NCBI RefSeq assembly: GCF_030247185.1
Contig: NC_080570.1
Coordinates: forward strand, 8,715,161 to 8,779,160
Reading direction: 5' to 3'
Length of the DNA stretch: 64,000 bases
Source: Malaya genurostris
Taxonomy: Eukaryota > Arthropoda > Insecta > Diptera > Culicidae
Shown here one piece after another: positions 1-10,704 of this stretch. The number at the start of each line of letters is the position of its first letter. Position 1 is the first letter of the stretch. Both the position numbers and the translations under genes were made by a program. The notes under the pieces were generated by a model, which saw only the letters and a list, made by a program, of their open reading frames with translations, was not told where the DNA came from and did no database searches.

Positions 1-869
1 GAAAATTACCGAACTTGGTCTTGTTGAGCCGGAACAAAATTATACAAGCAAATTCAACTGGATATCGGCCAACTTAAGACTTAAGCTGACGTGAAAAAAA
101 TCGTTTCCGGTGCTATTTTTAAGTGACCTTAATCACCGTGAATCGTCCATTATTTATCACCTCACTTATCAAGCACTAACAAAGCAATCACCTCACTTTC
201 AGTGGAGCTGCTGCTGCTGCTGCTGCTGTTTCTGTAGAATGTGACACCGTTCGGACTACTTAATCTCAATCGGATTCACCTCTACTTCCAGAATGAATTC
301 CCAAACAATGAGATTGTTATGGAAAGGAGAAACAACGACACACAAAAAAAATACTCTGTCTAGAAACTTTCTTCACTGCTGTTATTCCTGAAGCAAAGTG
401 TCGGCAATCGCGTTGCCGGTAAAATATGGTACGAAATTTATCACACGTGATATCTGGCGCGACGGAACGCCTCTGGTACGGAGTCGGAATGAGCTCCTCC
501 CCCGCCTCTTCTCACAGGTACATACAATTTCGATGGGTTTTCTCCCACACCTGGCCAACTGAAGCTGGTGGCGGAAGCTTAATTCCAGAGGTAATTAGGT
601 ACCATTTTTCAACGCACCTCACGTGAGCTAATGTTCGAAGTAAGTGGATAAAAAAAGGTGCATGTAAATGTTCTTCCTGTTGTGGAGTCGCGCGACGGGC
701 GGTGAATTCACGGAATTCATTACGTCTCAAAACCAAAAACAGCTCAGACTTTTCAGTGAACTGGTAATTATTCAATATAGAATCGGTTTAAAATGGGAAA
801 TAAATTTTTATGTCACGTTTTTTGCGCGGATTTACGGAGTTACGTTTTTTTGTTTTGTCATAGAAATGC
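1..869. other. Unassigned AT-rich DNA
   Basis: No coding exon, RNA gene or recognisable transposon was found here. The only clear structure is a short CTG microsatellite at 208-228. Small open frames occur on both strands but lack splice context or recognisable protein features. Confidence 0.5.
208..228. repeat. (CTG)7 microsatellite
   Basis: Seven uninterrupted CTG triplets. Similar short CTG/CAG runs recur near 28750, 36030, 42080 and 42350. None lies in a convincing reading frame. Confidence 0.9.
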
Positions 870-1440
870 ATGAAACGTAGGGATCTGGTGTTATCCGAAA
901 TTTTTTATAAGTCAACTCTGTGACACTTAGAAAACTTTCGATTTTTTTTCAAAAATTTGTTTTTCGGATTTCACCAGATCTCGACTTTTCATGCATTTCT
1001 AAGACATTTGGCATCAAAAACAATTTTTCTTCTACACAGAAAGAAATTATGAAATTTACACGAGATTCAAATCAATAGTAACATGGAATAAACATGGGTT
1101 GCTTCGAAATTTCGATTGAAAACCTTCATCGATGCAAAATTAAATTGAATTGCATTGAATTTTCAATGAATATAACTATATCTTTCAAATAACGCTTATT
1201 TTACAATTAAATTGTATTGAAACGTACAGCATTGTAAAGTAATTTTATGTTTAATTACCTGCTCCAAATATGTGCATGAAAATAGATGTAAATTTACAAA
1301 ATATTTTTATCTGTGTATTCTGCGATTTCTTTCTACGCGGATATCCGAATATCGGTTTTAAATTCTCCCCAAAGTCGATTTCAAAAAACTATTTGTTTGA
1401 GATTACACCAGTTCTCGATGTTTCAGACATTTGAAATCGA
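870..1440. mobile_element. Decayed MITE with internal inverted 'GATCTGGTGTTA' modules
   Basis: A block near 870-895 (ATGCATGAAACGT then GATCTGGTGTTA) is inverted near 965-1005 (CACCAGATCT, then TTTTCATGCATTTCTAA), and a further degraded copy lies at 1400-1430. The same module recurs near 21225-21330, 32800-33040, 43715-43790 and 63080-63265. In several of those places it sits inside elements whose termini read TACACT(C/G)A(A/G)GTCTTTTTTA. I infer an old dispersed MITE family; this copy is interrupted by another MITE at 1033-1317. Confidence 0.55.
1033..1317. mobile_element. 285-bp TA-flanked MITE
   Basis: The left end (TACACAGAAAGAAATTATG) and the reverse complement of the right end (TACACAGATAAAAATATTT) form imperfect terminal inverted repeats of about 30 bp that continue into AAATTTACA on both sides. 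Both ends carry TA, as expected for Tc1/mariner-mobilised MITEs. The interior is AT-rich and non-coding. A related right half, ending in ATTTTTATCAGTGTA, is visible near 36720-36757. Confidence 0.7.
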
Positions 1441-2396
1441 AAAAAACACAATTGAAGACAGCATACCGAAAACAAAAAATTAGAGGAAAAAAACATTTTT
1501 AAATATTTTTTACGTCACTTTTTTAAACCTTAAAGTTTGCCTTCTATGCGAATTTGATTAATGTGGATTGAAAAATTAAGAAGTTACAGTTAAGACAATT
1601 TACCAATATTTACAAAACTCTACAAAATTGTACAGATTAAAAAAATAAATTTACTCCTAATGACCTTTCTTCGAGAACTAGTCGTTCTAATATAACACAT
1701 GGGCTAAAAAGTCCCAGGCCTAACACATAGGTGGCGTTAGTTTTATTGAAGTCACCTTTTTTGAGTTTATACTAACCTTTAAAAGATTGTTGTTAAAATT
1801 TCATGAGGTTCAATCCATTAGTGTGTGAGCTATTCTGATAAGAGTGACGCTACTTTTGTTATTTTTCAGAACAATAGATAAAAAAACAATTTCGTTTTTT
1901 AATTTTACACTACTTCTTGATGGGAAAAAAAACACCGTTCAAGCAAAGCAATGGCTTGAAAAGTGTTATGGAGACTTCGCTCTATCAGAAACACCAATAA
2001 AACGTTGGTTTGCTGACTTCAAACGTAATCGTAGAGACACCGATGATGCAGGACGCAGTGGACGTCAAGTGAGGCCGTAACATCAAAAACCTGTCTTAAT
2101 CCACCTAGTGGTGTAATGATGCCTTTCTCATGTACATATAATATTGTGGTATTCTATTCAAAAATTTTCTCTTCGATTTTTGAAAGAAACCAAGTGATTG
2201 TTTATGCATAACATACAGAATAAAACAGTGCTTTGATTGCGTAAGCCATCCTTAAGAGAACGAAATGGGTTCACTATTATATGCACTTCCGGCACCGGAA
2301 CCCGAGAACCGGGATAGACAAAGTCGGTTCGTACGGCAACCAACTAACATGACACACAAACTCTTCTAGTACGCACTCTATAACTCCGGATTCGGA

Positions 2397-3480
2397 AGTC
2401 GGATCCGGATGAAATTCAGGAATTCCGTATGGGACCAGAAGACCTTTCATTTGAATCTAAGTTTGTGAAAATCGGTCAAACCATCGCTGAGAAAAGTGAG
2501 TGAGAACCATTTTGGTATATATGACCACTATTTCCGGTACTTCCGGAACCGGATACCGGGAGCCAGGATAGCCGAAATCGGTTTGTTTAGTTGCCTACTG
2601 ATAATGACTATCGATTTGTGTAGTTTTGAGACCAGTTTAGAAAAATTTTCACGTTTTTTGTTTCGCCGGTTAAAGTGACGGTGTACAATATTGAACACAC
2701 TTTACCCTATAATTTCGGAACCGGAAGTCGGATCCGGATGAAATTCAGAAATTCCGTATGGGACCGGGAGACCTTTCATTTGAATCTAAGTTTGTGAAAA
2801 TCGGTCAAACCATCGCTGAGAAAAGTGAGTGAGATCCATTTTGGTATATATGACCACTATTTCTGGTACTTCCGGAACCGGATACCAGGAACCAGGATAG
2901 CCGGAATCGGTTTGATTAGTTGCCTACTGATAATGACTATCGATTTGTGTAGTTTTGAGACCAGTTTAGAAAATTTTTTACGTTTTTTGCTTCGCCGGTT
3001 TAAGTGACGGTGTACAATATTGAACACACTTTACCCTATAATTCCGGAACCGGAAGTCGGATCCGGATGAAATTCAGGAATTTCGTATGGGACCACGAGA
3101 CCTTTCATTTGAATCTAAGTTTGTGGAAATCGGTCAAACCATCGCTGAGAAAAGTGAGTGAGATCCATTTTGGTATATATGACCACTATTTCCGGTACTT
3201 CCGGAACCGGATACCGGGAACCAGGATAGCCGGAATCGGTTTGTTTAGTTGCCTAATGATAATAACTATCGATTTGTGTAGTTTTGAGACCAGTTTAGAA
3301 AAATTTTCACGTTTTTTGCTTCGCCGGTTTAAGTGATGGTGTACAATATTGAACACACTTTACCCTATAATTCCGGAACCGGAAGTCGGATCCGGATGAA
3401 ATTCAGGAATTCCGTATGGGACCACGAGACCTTTCATTTGAATCCTAGTTTGTCAAAATCGGTTCAGCCATCTCCGAGAA
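2397..3480. repeat. 329-bp tandem repeats rich in CCGG/GGAACC motifs
   Basis: GTCGGATCCGGATGAAATTC recurs at about 2398, 2727, 3057 and 3385, a period close to 329 bp, with high identity over most of each unit. Each unit contains GGAACCGGATACC(G/A)GGA and a GAGAAAAGTGAGTGAGA block. The short open frames across the units are by-products of the repetition. The last unit is truncated and runs into the CA repeat. Confidence 0.9.
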
Positions 3481-3500
3481 AACCTAGTGAGATTATTTGA

Positions 3501-3515
3501 CACATACACACACAC

Positions 3516-3546
<31 letters not shown>

Positions 3547-3548
3547 GA
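3501..3548. repeat. (CA)n microsatellite
   Basis: About 48 bp of CA dinucleotides with occasional TACA interruptions, lying inside the nested element. Confidence 0.9.
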
Positions 3549-4523
3549 CATTGCTCAGCTCGATGAACTGAGTCGAATGGTATATGACACTTGGCCCTCC
3601 GGGCCAATTTTCACTAGTCGGTTTTTCAAGTGATTGCATAACCTTTCTATATGAGAAAGGCAAAAACATAATCCACAAAATCGTTTTGAATGATCGAAAA
3701 GTGAAGTTTCGTGAGTTAGCTGACATCGTAAAGATATCAAAAGAATGTGTTGGCTTTATACTGCATAACCATTTGACGATGAGAAAGCTCTGTTCAAAGT
3801 GGGTGCCGCGTTTGCTCATTATTAACCAAAAACGAGCACGTGTTAAAGATTCTGAGCAGTGTTTGGCCATGTTTAAACGTAACGGCCCGAAATTTTTGCG
3901 TCGATATGTGGCAATGGATGAAACATGGATTCATCACTTCACTCCGGAATCAAAACCGATCGTCATCTGAGTGAACAGTAACTGGTGAACCACGTCCAAA
4001 GCGCCCGAAAGCACAACAGTCGGCTGGAAAGGTTATGCCCTCGGTATTTTGGGATGTGCGTGGTGTAATAATTATCGACTATCTTGAGAAAGGAAATACC
4101 ATTAACAGTGAATATTACATAGCGTTATTGGAGCGTTTGAAGGTTGAAATTGCAAAGGAACGACCGTGTCACAACTCCATCAAAACAATGGCAAAACTAC
4201 ATGAATCGAACTTCTAATTACTCCCACGTTCACCGTATTCACCACATTTGTCTCCCAGCGACTAATTGCTGTTCGCAGACCTGAAAAAAATACTCATCGG
4301 TAAGAAAATTCGCACGAATGAAGAGCTTATCGCTTAAAAATGAGGTCTATTTTGAGGCAAAAGATAAATCGTTCTACAAAAGTGGTATTGAAATGTTAAA
4401 GCGGCGATGTCATGATTGTGTTACTCTTTTGGTGAAGATTACGTTGATGAATGAAGTAAATTTTGAACCAAAAAAATCGTGTTCTCTTTGTTAGGCCCGG
4501 GACTTTTCAGGCCATATGTTATT

Positions 4524-5342
4524 ATAATGACTCTTTTTCATTAAAAACTTGATGTTTGGAAAATAATGTTAGGTTATTTTAGCGTTTTAGCGGTAATTTT
4601 GCATCGAGTGCGAACTCTAAGTAATAAAAATATTAATAATGAAGTAAATTGTTCTTCATTTTCTAATTCACTCTTATCTAATTTTCATCAATTGTGGGCT
4701 TTATGTTAAGGTTTAAAATGAAATTATTTTAAAAACATATATAAAAAAAGCCTGTTTTTCAATTTTTTTTCGGTTGATTTTCTAATTCTTTAGAAAGTAT
4801 TCAACTTTTTTTCCACTCGGTTGACAAAATCGACAACATTATTTTCCTAATTCCTTAATTTGTAAAAATGTGAATCTTTGGACAATTAGTACCATTTGTA
4901 GAATTAAAATTATGAATAGTTCCTAAAATTAGCAAATTTTTTTCATATTAAAGTTCTTAAATTTCATCAATTTTTTCACATATTAGACAATGTGGCTCAT
5001 ATAAAATTTGCGCCAAATTGTTTTATTTAAAGTTTAAATTAAAAAAAAATGACTTTGGTTTTGATTTTACGTTTCCTCTTCGATTCATCAGTGCTTTTCT
5101 TTCCCTTTCAAATTACAACAAAAAATGACTGAATTCCAGAAAATTTGACATATTCAAAAAATTTAAAACACTGCTAAGTTCTGAGAAAATTTAGCAAATT
5201 CTTATACAACGTAGATTTTGAAACAATCAATGCAAAATTTTTCTAAAACAAAAAAGCACGACAAATTTTAAAATAAATTCAATACACATTTTTGTGAACA
5301 TTTTTTCAAAGTGGATTATAGAATTCGTATAATGTTAAACAT
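4524..5342. other. Unassigned AT-rich DNA
   Basis: Very AT-rich, with many short runs such as AAAATTTAGCAAATT. No feature could be supported. Confidence 0.5.
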
Positions 5343-7130
5343 ATAGTAAGCTAGGATGGCTTTTATCGTATCAAAGAACGTTCACTGGCAACTCTTCACA
5401 CGATTAAATCAGTGCCATCAAAGAGAGACGGATATCATCGCAACAACAAAAATCCGGCATGGCTCATTTAACATAGAATCGACACCAGTGCGAGAGCGAA
5501 TTTCTCTCGATGACATTTCGGAGAATCAAAGGTTAGCACGCCGCTGTGGGGATCCTCTCTGAAGCAACAAACGTTTGCTTATTCTCGTTTCGCGAGCCGA
5601 TTCTATACAGGCAGTTGATAATTGCGATAGAATCATTTTACTATTGCCGCTTATTCTAACTATGTGCATATAACCTTTGTATAAGTTGTGTCTATAAAAA
5701 TCGATGCAACGATCATTATCTGACTGTAAATTTTTTTCAAGGGCTGTGAAATACTCAGAGTAAGAAGTGGAGCGAAGAAATGTAGCAAAATTCTCTCACG
5801 GTTCATGCATTGAGAGACTCGAGTTCTTGTAGCATCTTCTACCGGATTGAAAATGTTGTATACAATATAGATAGAAATATAGCAGCTTCTGTCAAATTTT
5901 CGGCAATCACCTGTTACTGTGGCAGACGGCCAGAGTAAAGTTTACCCCTAGTCCCTGGTCAAGCCACGGGGACCGTCTGGGGTGGACTCTCACGGTCTCT
6001 TTTCTTGCACCAGCTCGATCTGGAGAAACTCGAAGGCTCTCAAGGTCGGCTCCGAGTCTACTTAGAAATCAAGAGTTCGGATATATTTAGTTTAAACACT
6101 CACTTATCTTGTTTTTTAACATATATTCTACTCACTAAGGTGTGTGGGTGTGTGTGTGGGTGATGATGTATCCTGGTTGTGCTCGTGGTCGGCCGACCTT
6201 CTGCTCTGCTGCTCTGCTACTATGCTTTCCGGGATCTCGAATGCGATGTTACGTTATTGTCCAGATTGACGTAGCCTCCTTCTCGAGCGCGTACGTCCTC
6301 AAAGATGGTAGACGGACAGCTTCAGTGGACCGCTTTAGCAGGGTGTTCAGATTTGGGGATATCGGGCTTGGGAATAATCTGTAACCCGTCGTAGCTTCCC
6401 CAGTGAACGCATACGACCTCGAAGGTTGAAGTGAACCGCGGTAGTGCGTACCAAGCCGATAATTTAATAGTATTATAATGGGTCCTAGCGTGGTGGTAGA
6501 GAAGCTTGAGGTTAGGACTCGACTAGAAAGCAAGTTTTTCGTACTAATTTACCTGACTTTCGTCTATCAATTCACTAGAACTGAGGTTTTCACTTTCAGG
6601 TGATTCCAAACTGTCTTGCTTTTTATACTTATTTGAACTTTTATATAAGACTTATTTGAACTTTTATGTTGAAGACACCAGGTCGGTTGACTAACGACCA
6701 TTCACGTTGGCTATCTGTTCAATAAGACCGACTGGACCCTTCAATTCTAGCCTATCAAGCTCTCTACCGGATCATCTCCACTGAACTGGTTTTTTTCAGG
6801 TGCATAGTGCAGCAATTTTCGTGTAGTGTATTTGTAGTGTTTTAGTTTTCAGCTCTAGATTTTAGTACAATATTTACAATTGCTTATTTATACATATTTG
6901 AATGTTTGACAATGTAAACTTTATGTTCTGTTATTCTATCTCTGATAATTATTAGTAACTTATATTTTACAATAGAATGAATATATTTTAATATAAATTT
7001 ACAATATATAAATAGAACCAAAACGCATGCCCATCCTAACACGAATATAAAACAAATTCATGATCAACTCTAGTATCCCTAGTTCTCCAGCAGTGCTCCT
7101 ATAGGGGCATGATAGGGTGTACAACTCGAA
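5343..7130. other. Unclassified repeat-like segment with raised GC
   Basis: Composition shifts from the AT-rich left flank to a mixed segment containing CTCTCG/CGAGAG and TTCGGAGAATC clusters, a GT microsatellite at about 6140-6166 and two similar stretches (around 6265-6345 and 6390-6440). The pair shares TCG(T)AGC(C)TCC/TTCCCC and ACG(T/A)CCTC(A/G)AAG patterns. It may be an old LTR or a non-autonomous transposon, but I could not define termini, a target duplication or a protein. Confidence 0.3.
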
Positions 7131-7499
7131 ACGGTAACACACCAACACTAATAGTAAGTAAGATATGTGAAAATTTGCCTAATTTGAATAAATGGAAAAA
7201 TTTGTCATAATTGAGAAAAGTTTTTAACACTGTGCAGTTTGGTTCAAGCTCTTTCAAATGTGGTATAACAATATGAAGTTCCTTTGGTGGCAGATTTCAT
7301 GTGCCTATCTGGTTACAGCCTTTGATTTCTTTGAATATTATGATTTTTAAAAATTTAGCGAATCTTGCAAATTTTGGTAATTCCGAAAGTTTTTTCCTAC
7401 CCATGAATTAGCTTGCTGTGTAATTTAACTTTCTGTTTCATTCTTAGCGGACAGAACCATTGAGGGGCAGGTGGTACAATTCTAGTGATAAAAAGGTAA

Positions 7500-7571
7500 A
7501 AAGGTAGAGACTCGAACCTACGACAACCGGTTACTAAAACCAGTGCGCCCTACGCATTGAGCCATCAACCG
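7500..7571 (-). mobile_element. tRNA-derived SINE head, minus strand
   Basis: Read on the minus strand this starts GGTTGATGGCTCAATGCGTA, continues into GGGCGCACTGGT and ends GTCGTAGGTTCGAGTCTC. The last part contains a pol III B box (GGTTCGANTC) and the first an A-box-like stretch. The segment at 62965-63032 is a clear relative. A hairpin can be drawn for the anticodon region, but the stem is over-long and the acceptor is poor, so I treat it as a SINE and not a functional tRNA. Confidence 0.6.
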
Positions 7572-7675
7572 TAATCATAAAAATCAATGTAGTTTTTTTT
7601 TCTAACTTTCGCAGTCAATCTCAACGACATCTGAAGTACAATTTCCGTATCGACAAGTAAAGAATTATTTTCAAA

Positions 7676-7707
7676 ATAGGTTTAAGCCGGGTATAAATAA
7701 ACGATTA
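7676..7707 (+). mobile_element. Truncated retrotransposon 3' tail
   Basis: TTTAAGCCGGGTATAAATAA recurs as TTAAAGCCGGGTATAAATAG at about 32900 and, on the minus strand, at about 50420-50455. In the last two it is preceded by ACGACC(G/A)AAA(C/A)TAGG. A shared end sequence with a TAAATAA-type tail is typical of 5'-truncated non-LTR elements; the clade is not assigned. Confidence 0.4.
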
Positions 7708-8088
7708 TTTTCCTAAAAAACCGTGTCCAAACGGAGTGTCAGCAAATCGCCACAGTGGCGTAGAGTGTTTTACGTTTCGGTTCCGACCGAATCGTCGCCG
7801 ACAGAGCGAAATTCGATCGCTGCTGTGCTGGCGGCACAGTTCGACTGAACCGATTTCCGTATGCCATCCATTCCAGGACTAGCCGAGGAGTAGGCGTTGA
7901 AATACGACTCTTCGCGACCTGGATTCCGCAGGCTTCACACATTTGCTAAGCGCGGCACAATATTACTGGACCCTGCGCGATTGCATTGAAATTGGAGAAA
8001 TCACAACAAGTGGGTCAATTGAGTAGGTAGTCAGTAGCTGCAACTAAAATCGTCATCCGTCCGATTCCGGCGATTCTGCGGCACTTAC

Positions 8089-8185
8089 CTTGATTGAGTA
8101 CGAGTTTATCCTCTGCCGGGGAAGCATGTTGAACGAGGAAAAATCCAGCCGTCGGGAGAAGATTCCGTTGGCGCCAGATGTCGCC
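8089..8185 (-). CDS. Candidate internal coding exon, unknown gene
   Basis: On the minus strand a pyrimidine-rich tract ending TTTCCGCAAACAG precedes a 97-nt open segment that ends CAAG before a strong donor, GTAAGTGC. In the frame that stays open it encodes 32 residues plus one base, starting GDIWRQRNLLPTAGFFLVQH and continuing ASPAEDKLVLNQ, with start phase 0 and end phase 1. Both flanking sequences have no coding character. A possible next exon starts after TGCAATCGCGCAG near 7981, giving an intron of about 108 bp; in the required phase it stays open for about a dozen codons and then stops. I do not recognise the protein. No other convincing exon of the same gene is seen, so neighbours probably lie outside the window. 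The minus-strand recursive splice site at 35970 is compatible with a long intron of the same gene. Confidence 0.5.
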
Positions 8186-8189
8186 CTGT

Positions 8190-9245
8190 TTGCGGAAATG
8201 AAAAGAGAAAAAATAAAAGATAATCATTACTTGGATGAATGATTTATTTATGATCGATCGTGTGTTGACGGGACCAGGCCAGTCCAGCCCAGTGTCGAGA
8301 CCCCCCTAAGAGGTGTGTTCTGAGTGTTAAACAAGCAAGCATTTTTTTTTTTGCTTCTATCGTTCACTCGCAAAAGATAACAAACCCCCCATAAAACAAC
8401 CAGATAAGAGCTTGGTTTGGTAAACATTGCAAATAGCGCGCGAATGCACGAAAGTCTTATCGATTGATGTAGTGGAATTTTTGAGCCGTGAGGCTGACAT
8501 TTTGGGCGCCCATATTCTGAAACCGAATCGGTCACTTTCAATCATCTCTGAAAGCAATGCAGCAGCTGCATTCGAAACATTCGGCTTATGTCAAAGTGAG
8601 CGTCGTGCTGCTGCGATTAACGTATGGCCTGACTGACTGACTGATCATGACAGCAACGTCAACAGCTAAGCAGTTTTTGTCAAGGCCTAGGTCACACCCC
8701 GCTAATCCTAACAAGTCAGCATCGGCTTATTATTCTTCTTCTTATTAGTTCCGAGAAGCTCCGTAACATAAGCGACCGAAACACACTGCTGAATCAGTTG
8801 AAAAAAAATCGATTCGAGGGATTCCAATCGACACTTCATCGTAAACAACCGGCGGCGAGTTGAGTGCATTTTTCGCCGCAAAAAAAACACAACTCGTTTC
8901 TTATGTTCCCAGAGAATTTGACACTAGACGGAAAATTCGCTACTCTGCCGAATCGTCAATTCAGATCCATATCGTGATCCGGTCCGGGGAAACCGGCACC
9001 GGGTGGAGGGAGAGTAGCAATAAGGGGCTCCAGTCGCGTCAGTGACAGAAAAAGCCAGTCGATTTCCAATTCAATAAATTCGACTTTTCACATTGCTCTG
9101 GATGGCGTTTCGTGCTCTGTGGTGAATCTCAGAAGATCGTAGGAGGCCGCCGGATCAGAGGAGGCGAAGTGCGCGTGCTGCGACTGCTACTGCCAGCCAA
9201 CCACTGAGGCAGTGAACAACGCCGCCAACGAGAATGTGGGGAGTA
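8190..9245. other. Intronic or intergenic DNA of mixed composition
   Basis: GC is higher than in the repeat deserts. Overlapping small open frames occur on both strands without plausible splice signals. If the exon at 8089-8185 is real, this is its upstream intron on the minus strand. No transposon is recognised. Confidence 0.4.
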
Positions 9246-9269
9246 ACACACACACACACACACACACAC
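9246..9269. repeat. (CA)12 microsatellite
   Basis: Twelve perfect CA units. Confidence 0.95.
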
Positions 9270-10507
9270 TCGCAGCGGCCTGTCAACGTGCGTGCAATGA
9301 TGGATTTCCTCTCCCCCGTTCCTCCCCGGGGAGGAATGAAACAGTGCAGTGAGACGCGGGTTTCAGTGTTTTTTTTTCGCTCTCGATTTTTTTTTGGCTT
9401 TGTTTGGTTGCGCTTTTTATTCTAATTTTTTGCTCGGGATTCGTGAGAAAACAGAACTCTAACCGAGTCTAAAAACGTAAACAAGTCGCTAGTGAGCGTG
9501 TTATTCATATATTCGAAGCAACACAGAGGCGGACCCGACGGAACGGGGGGTGCTGCTGCAGCTGGAACTGGACGGGGCAAAAAAACGGCAGCAGAAAAAA
9601 AATTATCATTCTTTCACACGCTTGAACAGATGGTTAAAATATTCCCCGGTTCGAAGTGCGAAATGTTGCTCCGGTGTGGTGTGCGGCTGTGTGTGTTGGT
9701 TTGTCCTAAATACTTCAAATTTTTAGTTGAAAAATTGAGAAATTAATCTGCCAACCAGAGTGTCTCGAGGCCGGTGGACTCCGAAAAATAGCAGCGTTTT
9801 CTGGCCGTGTTTACATCTACTAGGACTAAATAAACGTGTCATAATTTAAAAATGTTAAGCACGATTTTTCTAATCAGTTAGTTGAGCGTATGAAGCTTTA
9901 TAAACTTCGAAGCATTGATTCGAATGTCTATTTCTAGATTACAGATTTCTAGATTCAGTGAGAGAATTTATCACGGAATTCAACTGTATTAAATGTAAAA
10001 AAATAGACATCCAAGAATTTTGAAATAGAATTTCATAAAATTAACAGAATCCATCACAATTCATTTAACCAGATGGAAAATCTTTAAGACACTGTCCTTG
10101 AACTACCTTGAGGCAGTGGGAAAACAACATCAAAGAGACTGTAGGGCCTAGTACAAGTACACTGGGAACAGTTGGCGGAGGTTCATTTTAATATTGCATT
10201 CTGTGTGACCTCATATCGTATATAACAGTCAAACTTATCTACATTCATCGAGTAATCTAATTTTTTTTAACCCAGTGAAAGCTCGACTGGAAAATGGCAG
10301 ATGATTGCAAAAGCGTGAATACTTAGGTCAAACTAGCGAACATAATTAAAGGTAAAAAAAATTACAACTTATAAATAAACAAATTTTAACCTATCGCCAA
10401 ATAAGTAAATAGTAAAAGTAATAAGTAAAAGTAAACAATCGTAAAAAAATACATAATTTAAACAAATTTATGGAATTTAAAAATATACAATATTCGAACA
10501 ATTAAAA
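9270..10507. other. Unassigned DNA
   Basis: A pyrimidine-rich stretch at 9360-9430 is followed by mixed, then AT-rich sequence. No exon, RNA gene or defined repeat could be supported. Confidence 0.4.
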
Positions 10508-10704
10508 TACACTGAGGTCTTTTTTATGCGGTCTTTTTTTATGCGGTTTTTTTTACGCGACTTTTTTTATGCGAATTTTCAGAGTTATGCGGTTTTTTTT
10601 ATGCGAAGTTTCAGAGTTATGCGGTTTTTTTTATGCGAAGTTTCAGAGTTATGCGGTTTTTTTTATGCGGTACGTAAATTCGCATAAAAATAGACTTCAG
10701 TGTA
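10508..10704. mobile_element. MITE with TACACTGAGGTCTTTTTTATGCG-type termini
   Basis: The left end TACACTGAGGTCTTTTTTA is matched by a right end whose reverse complement is TACACTGAAGTCTATTTTTA. The interior is a run of imperfect units TTATGCGG(T)n and TTATGCGAAGTTTCAGAG. Close relatives lie at 20852-21027 and 44983-45128, and diverged ones elsewhere. No coding capacity. Confidence 0.8.

Larger units (their letters stand above)
2091..3661. mobile_element. 1.57-kb element nested in the mariner transposase
   Basis: A 6-bp direct repeat AAAAAC at 2085-2090 and 3662-3667 brackets the insert. Removing the insert and one copy rejoins the transposase reading frame across the junction. Inside the ends lie inverted 12-mers, TGCCTTTCTCAT at 2120-2131 and ATGAGAAAGGCA at 3651-3662. 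The body holds tandem units of about 329 bp, a CA microsatellite and a 3' segment with GATGAACTGAGTCGAATGG. A homologous 3' segment occurs twice near 40838-41230. No coding capacity is visible, so I call it a non-autonomous element of unassigned class. Confidence 0.75.
1844..4340 (+). pseudogene. mariner transposase pseudogene, split by a nested element
   Basis: The N-terminal part at about 1922-2090 shows the mariner helix-turn-helix: KQWLEKCYGDFALSE, then IKRWFADFKR, then DAGRSGR. After the insertion, at about 3662-3970, it resumes with LNDRKVKFRELADI, LHNHLTMRKLCSKWVPRLL and the first catalytic motif MDETWIHHFTPESK. A later frame around 4035-4170 gives VMPSVFWDVRGVIIIDYL, with the second Asp. 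The third motif near 4232-4265 reads PYSPHLSPSD where mariners have an Asp in PYSPDLAPSD, so the catalytic residue at codon 4245-4247 is His; a stop follows three codons later. Frameshifts occur near 2065 and 3970. Real mariner transposases are about 345 residues and cut and paste at TA; this copy cannot. Identity is certain at family level; the subfamily is not assigned. Confidence 0.92.
1695..4519 (+). mobile_element. mariner-family DNA transposon, inactive, with nested insertion
   Basis: A TA dinucleotide at 1693-1694 and another at 4520-4521 flank inverted termini. The left terminus is ACACATGGGCTAAAAAGTCC and the right terminus, reverse-complemented, is ACATATGGCCTGAAAAGTCC; the match continues through CAGGCC/CGGGCC to CTAACA. 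Between them lie both halves of a mariner transposase. Without the insertion at 2091-3661 the element is about 1.25 kb, the usual mariner length. Stops, frameshifts and a replaced catalytic residue show it is long dead. Confidence 0.92.

Noticed and set aside
5930..6060. LTR of a retrotransposon
   Set aside because: The GC-rich segment looks LTR-like, but no TG...CA ends, target duplication, primer-binding site or second LTR was found.
7500..7571. Functional tRNA-Leu(TAG) on the minus strand
   Set aside because: A loop with TAG can be drawn, but the stem is six pairs, the acceptor does not pair well and a second diverged copy with a SINE body exists at 62832-63032.
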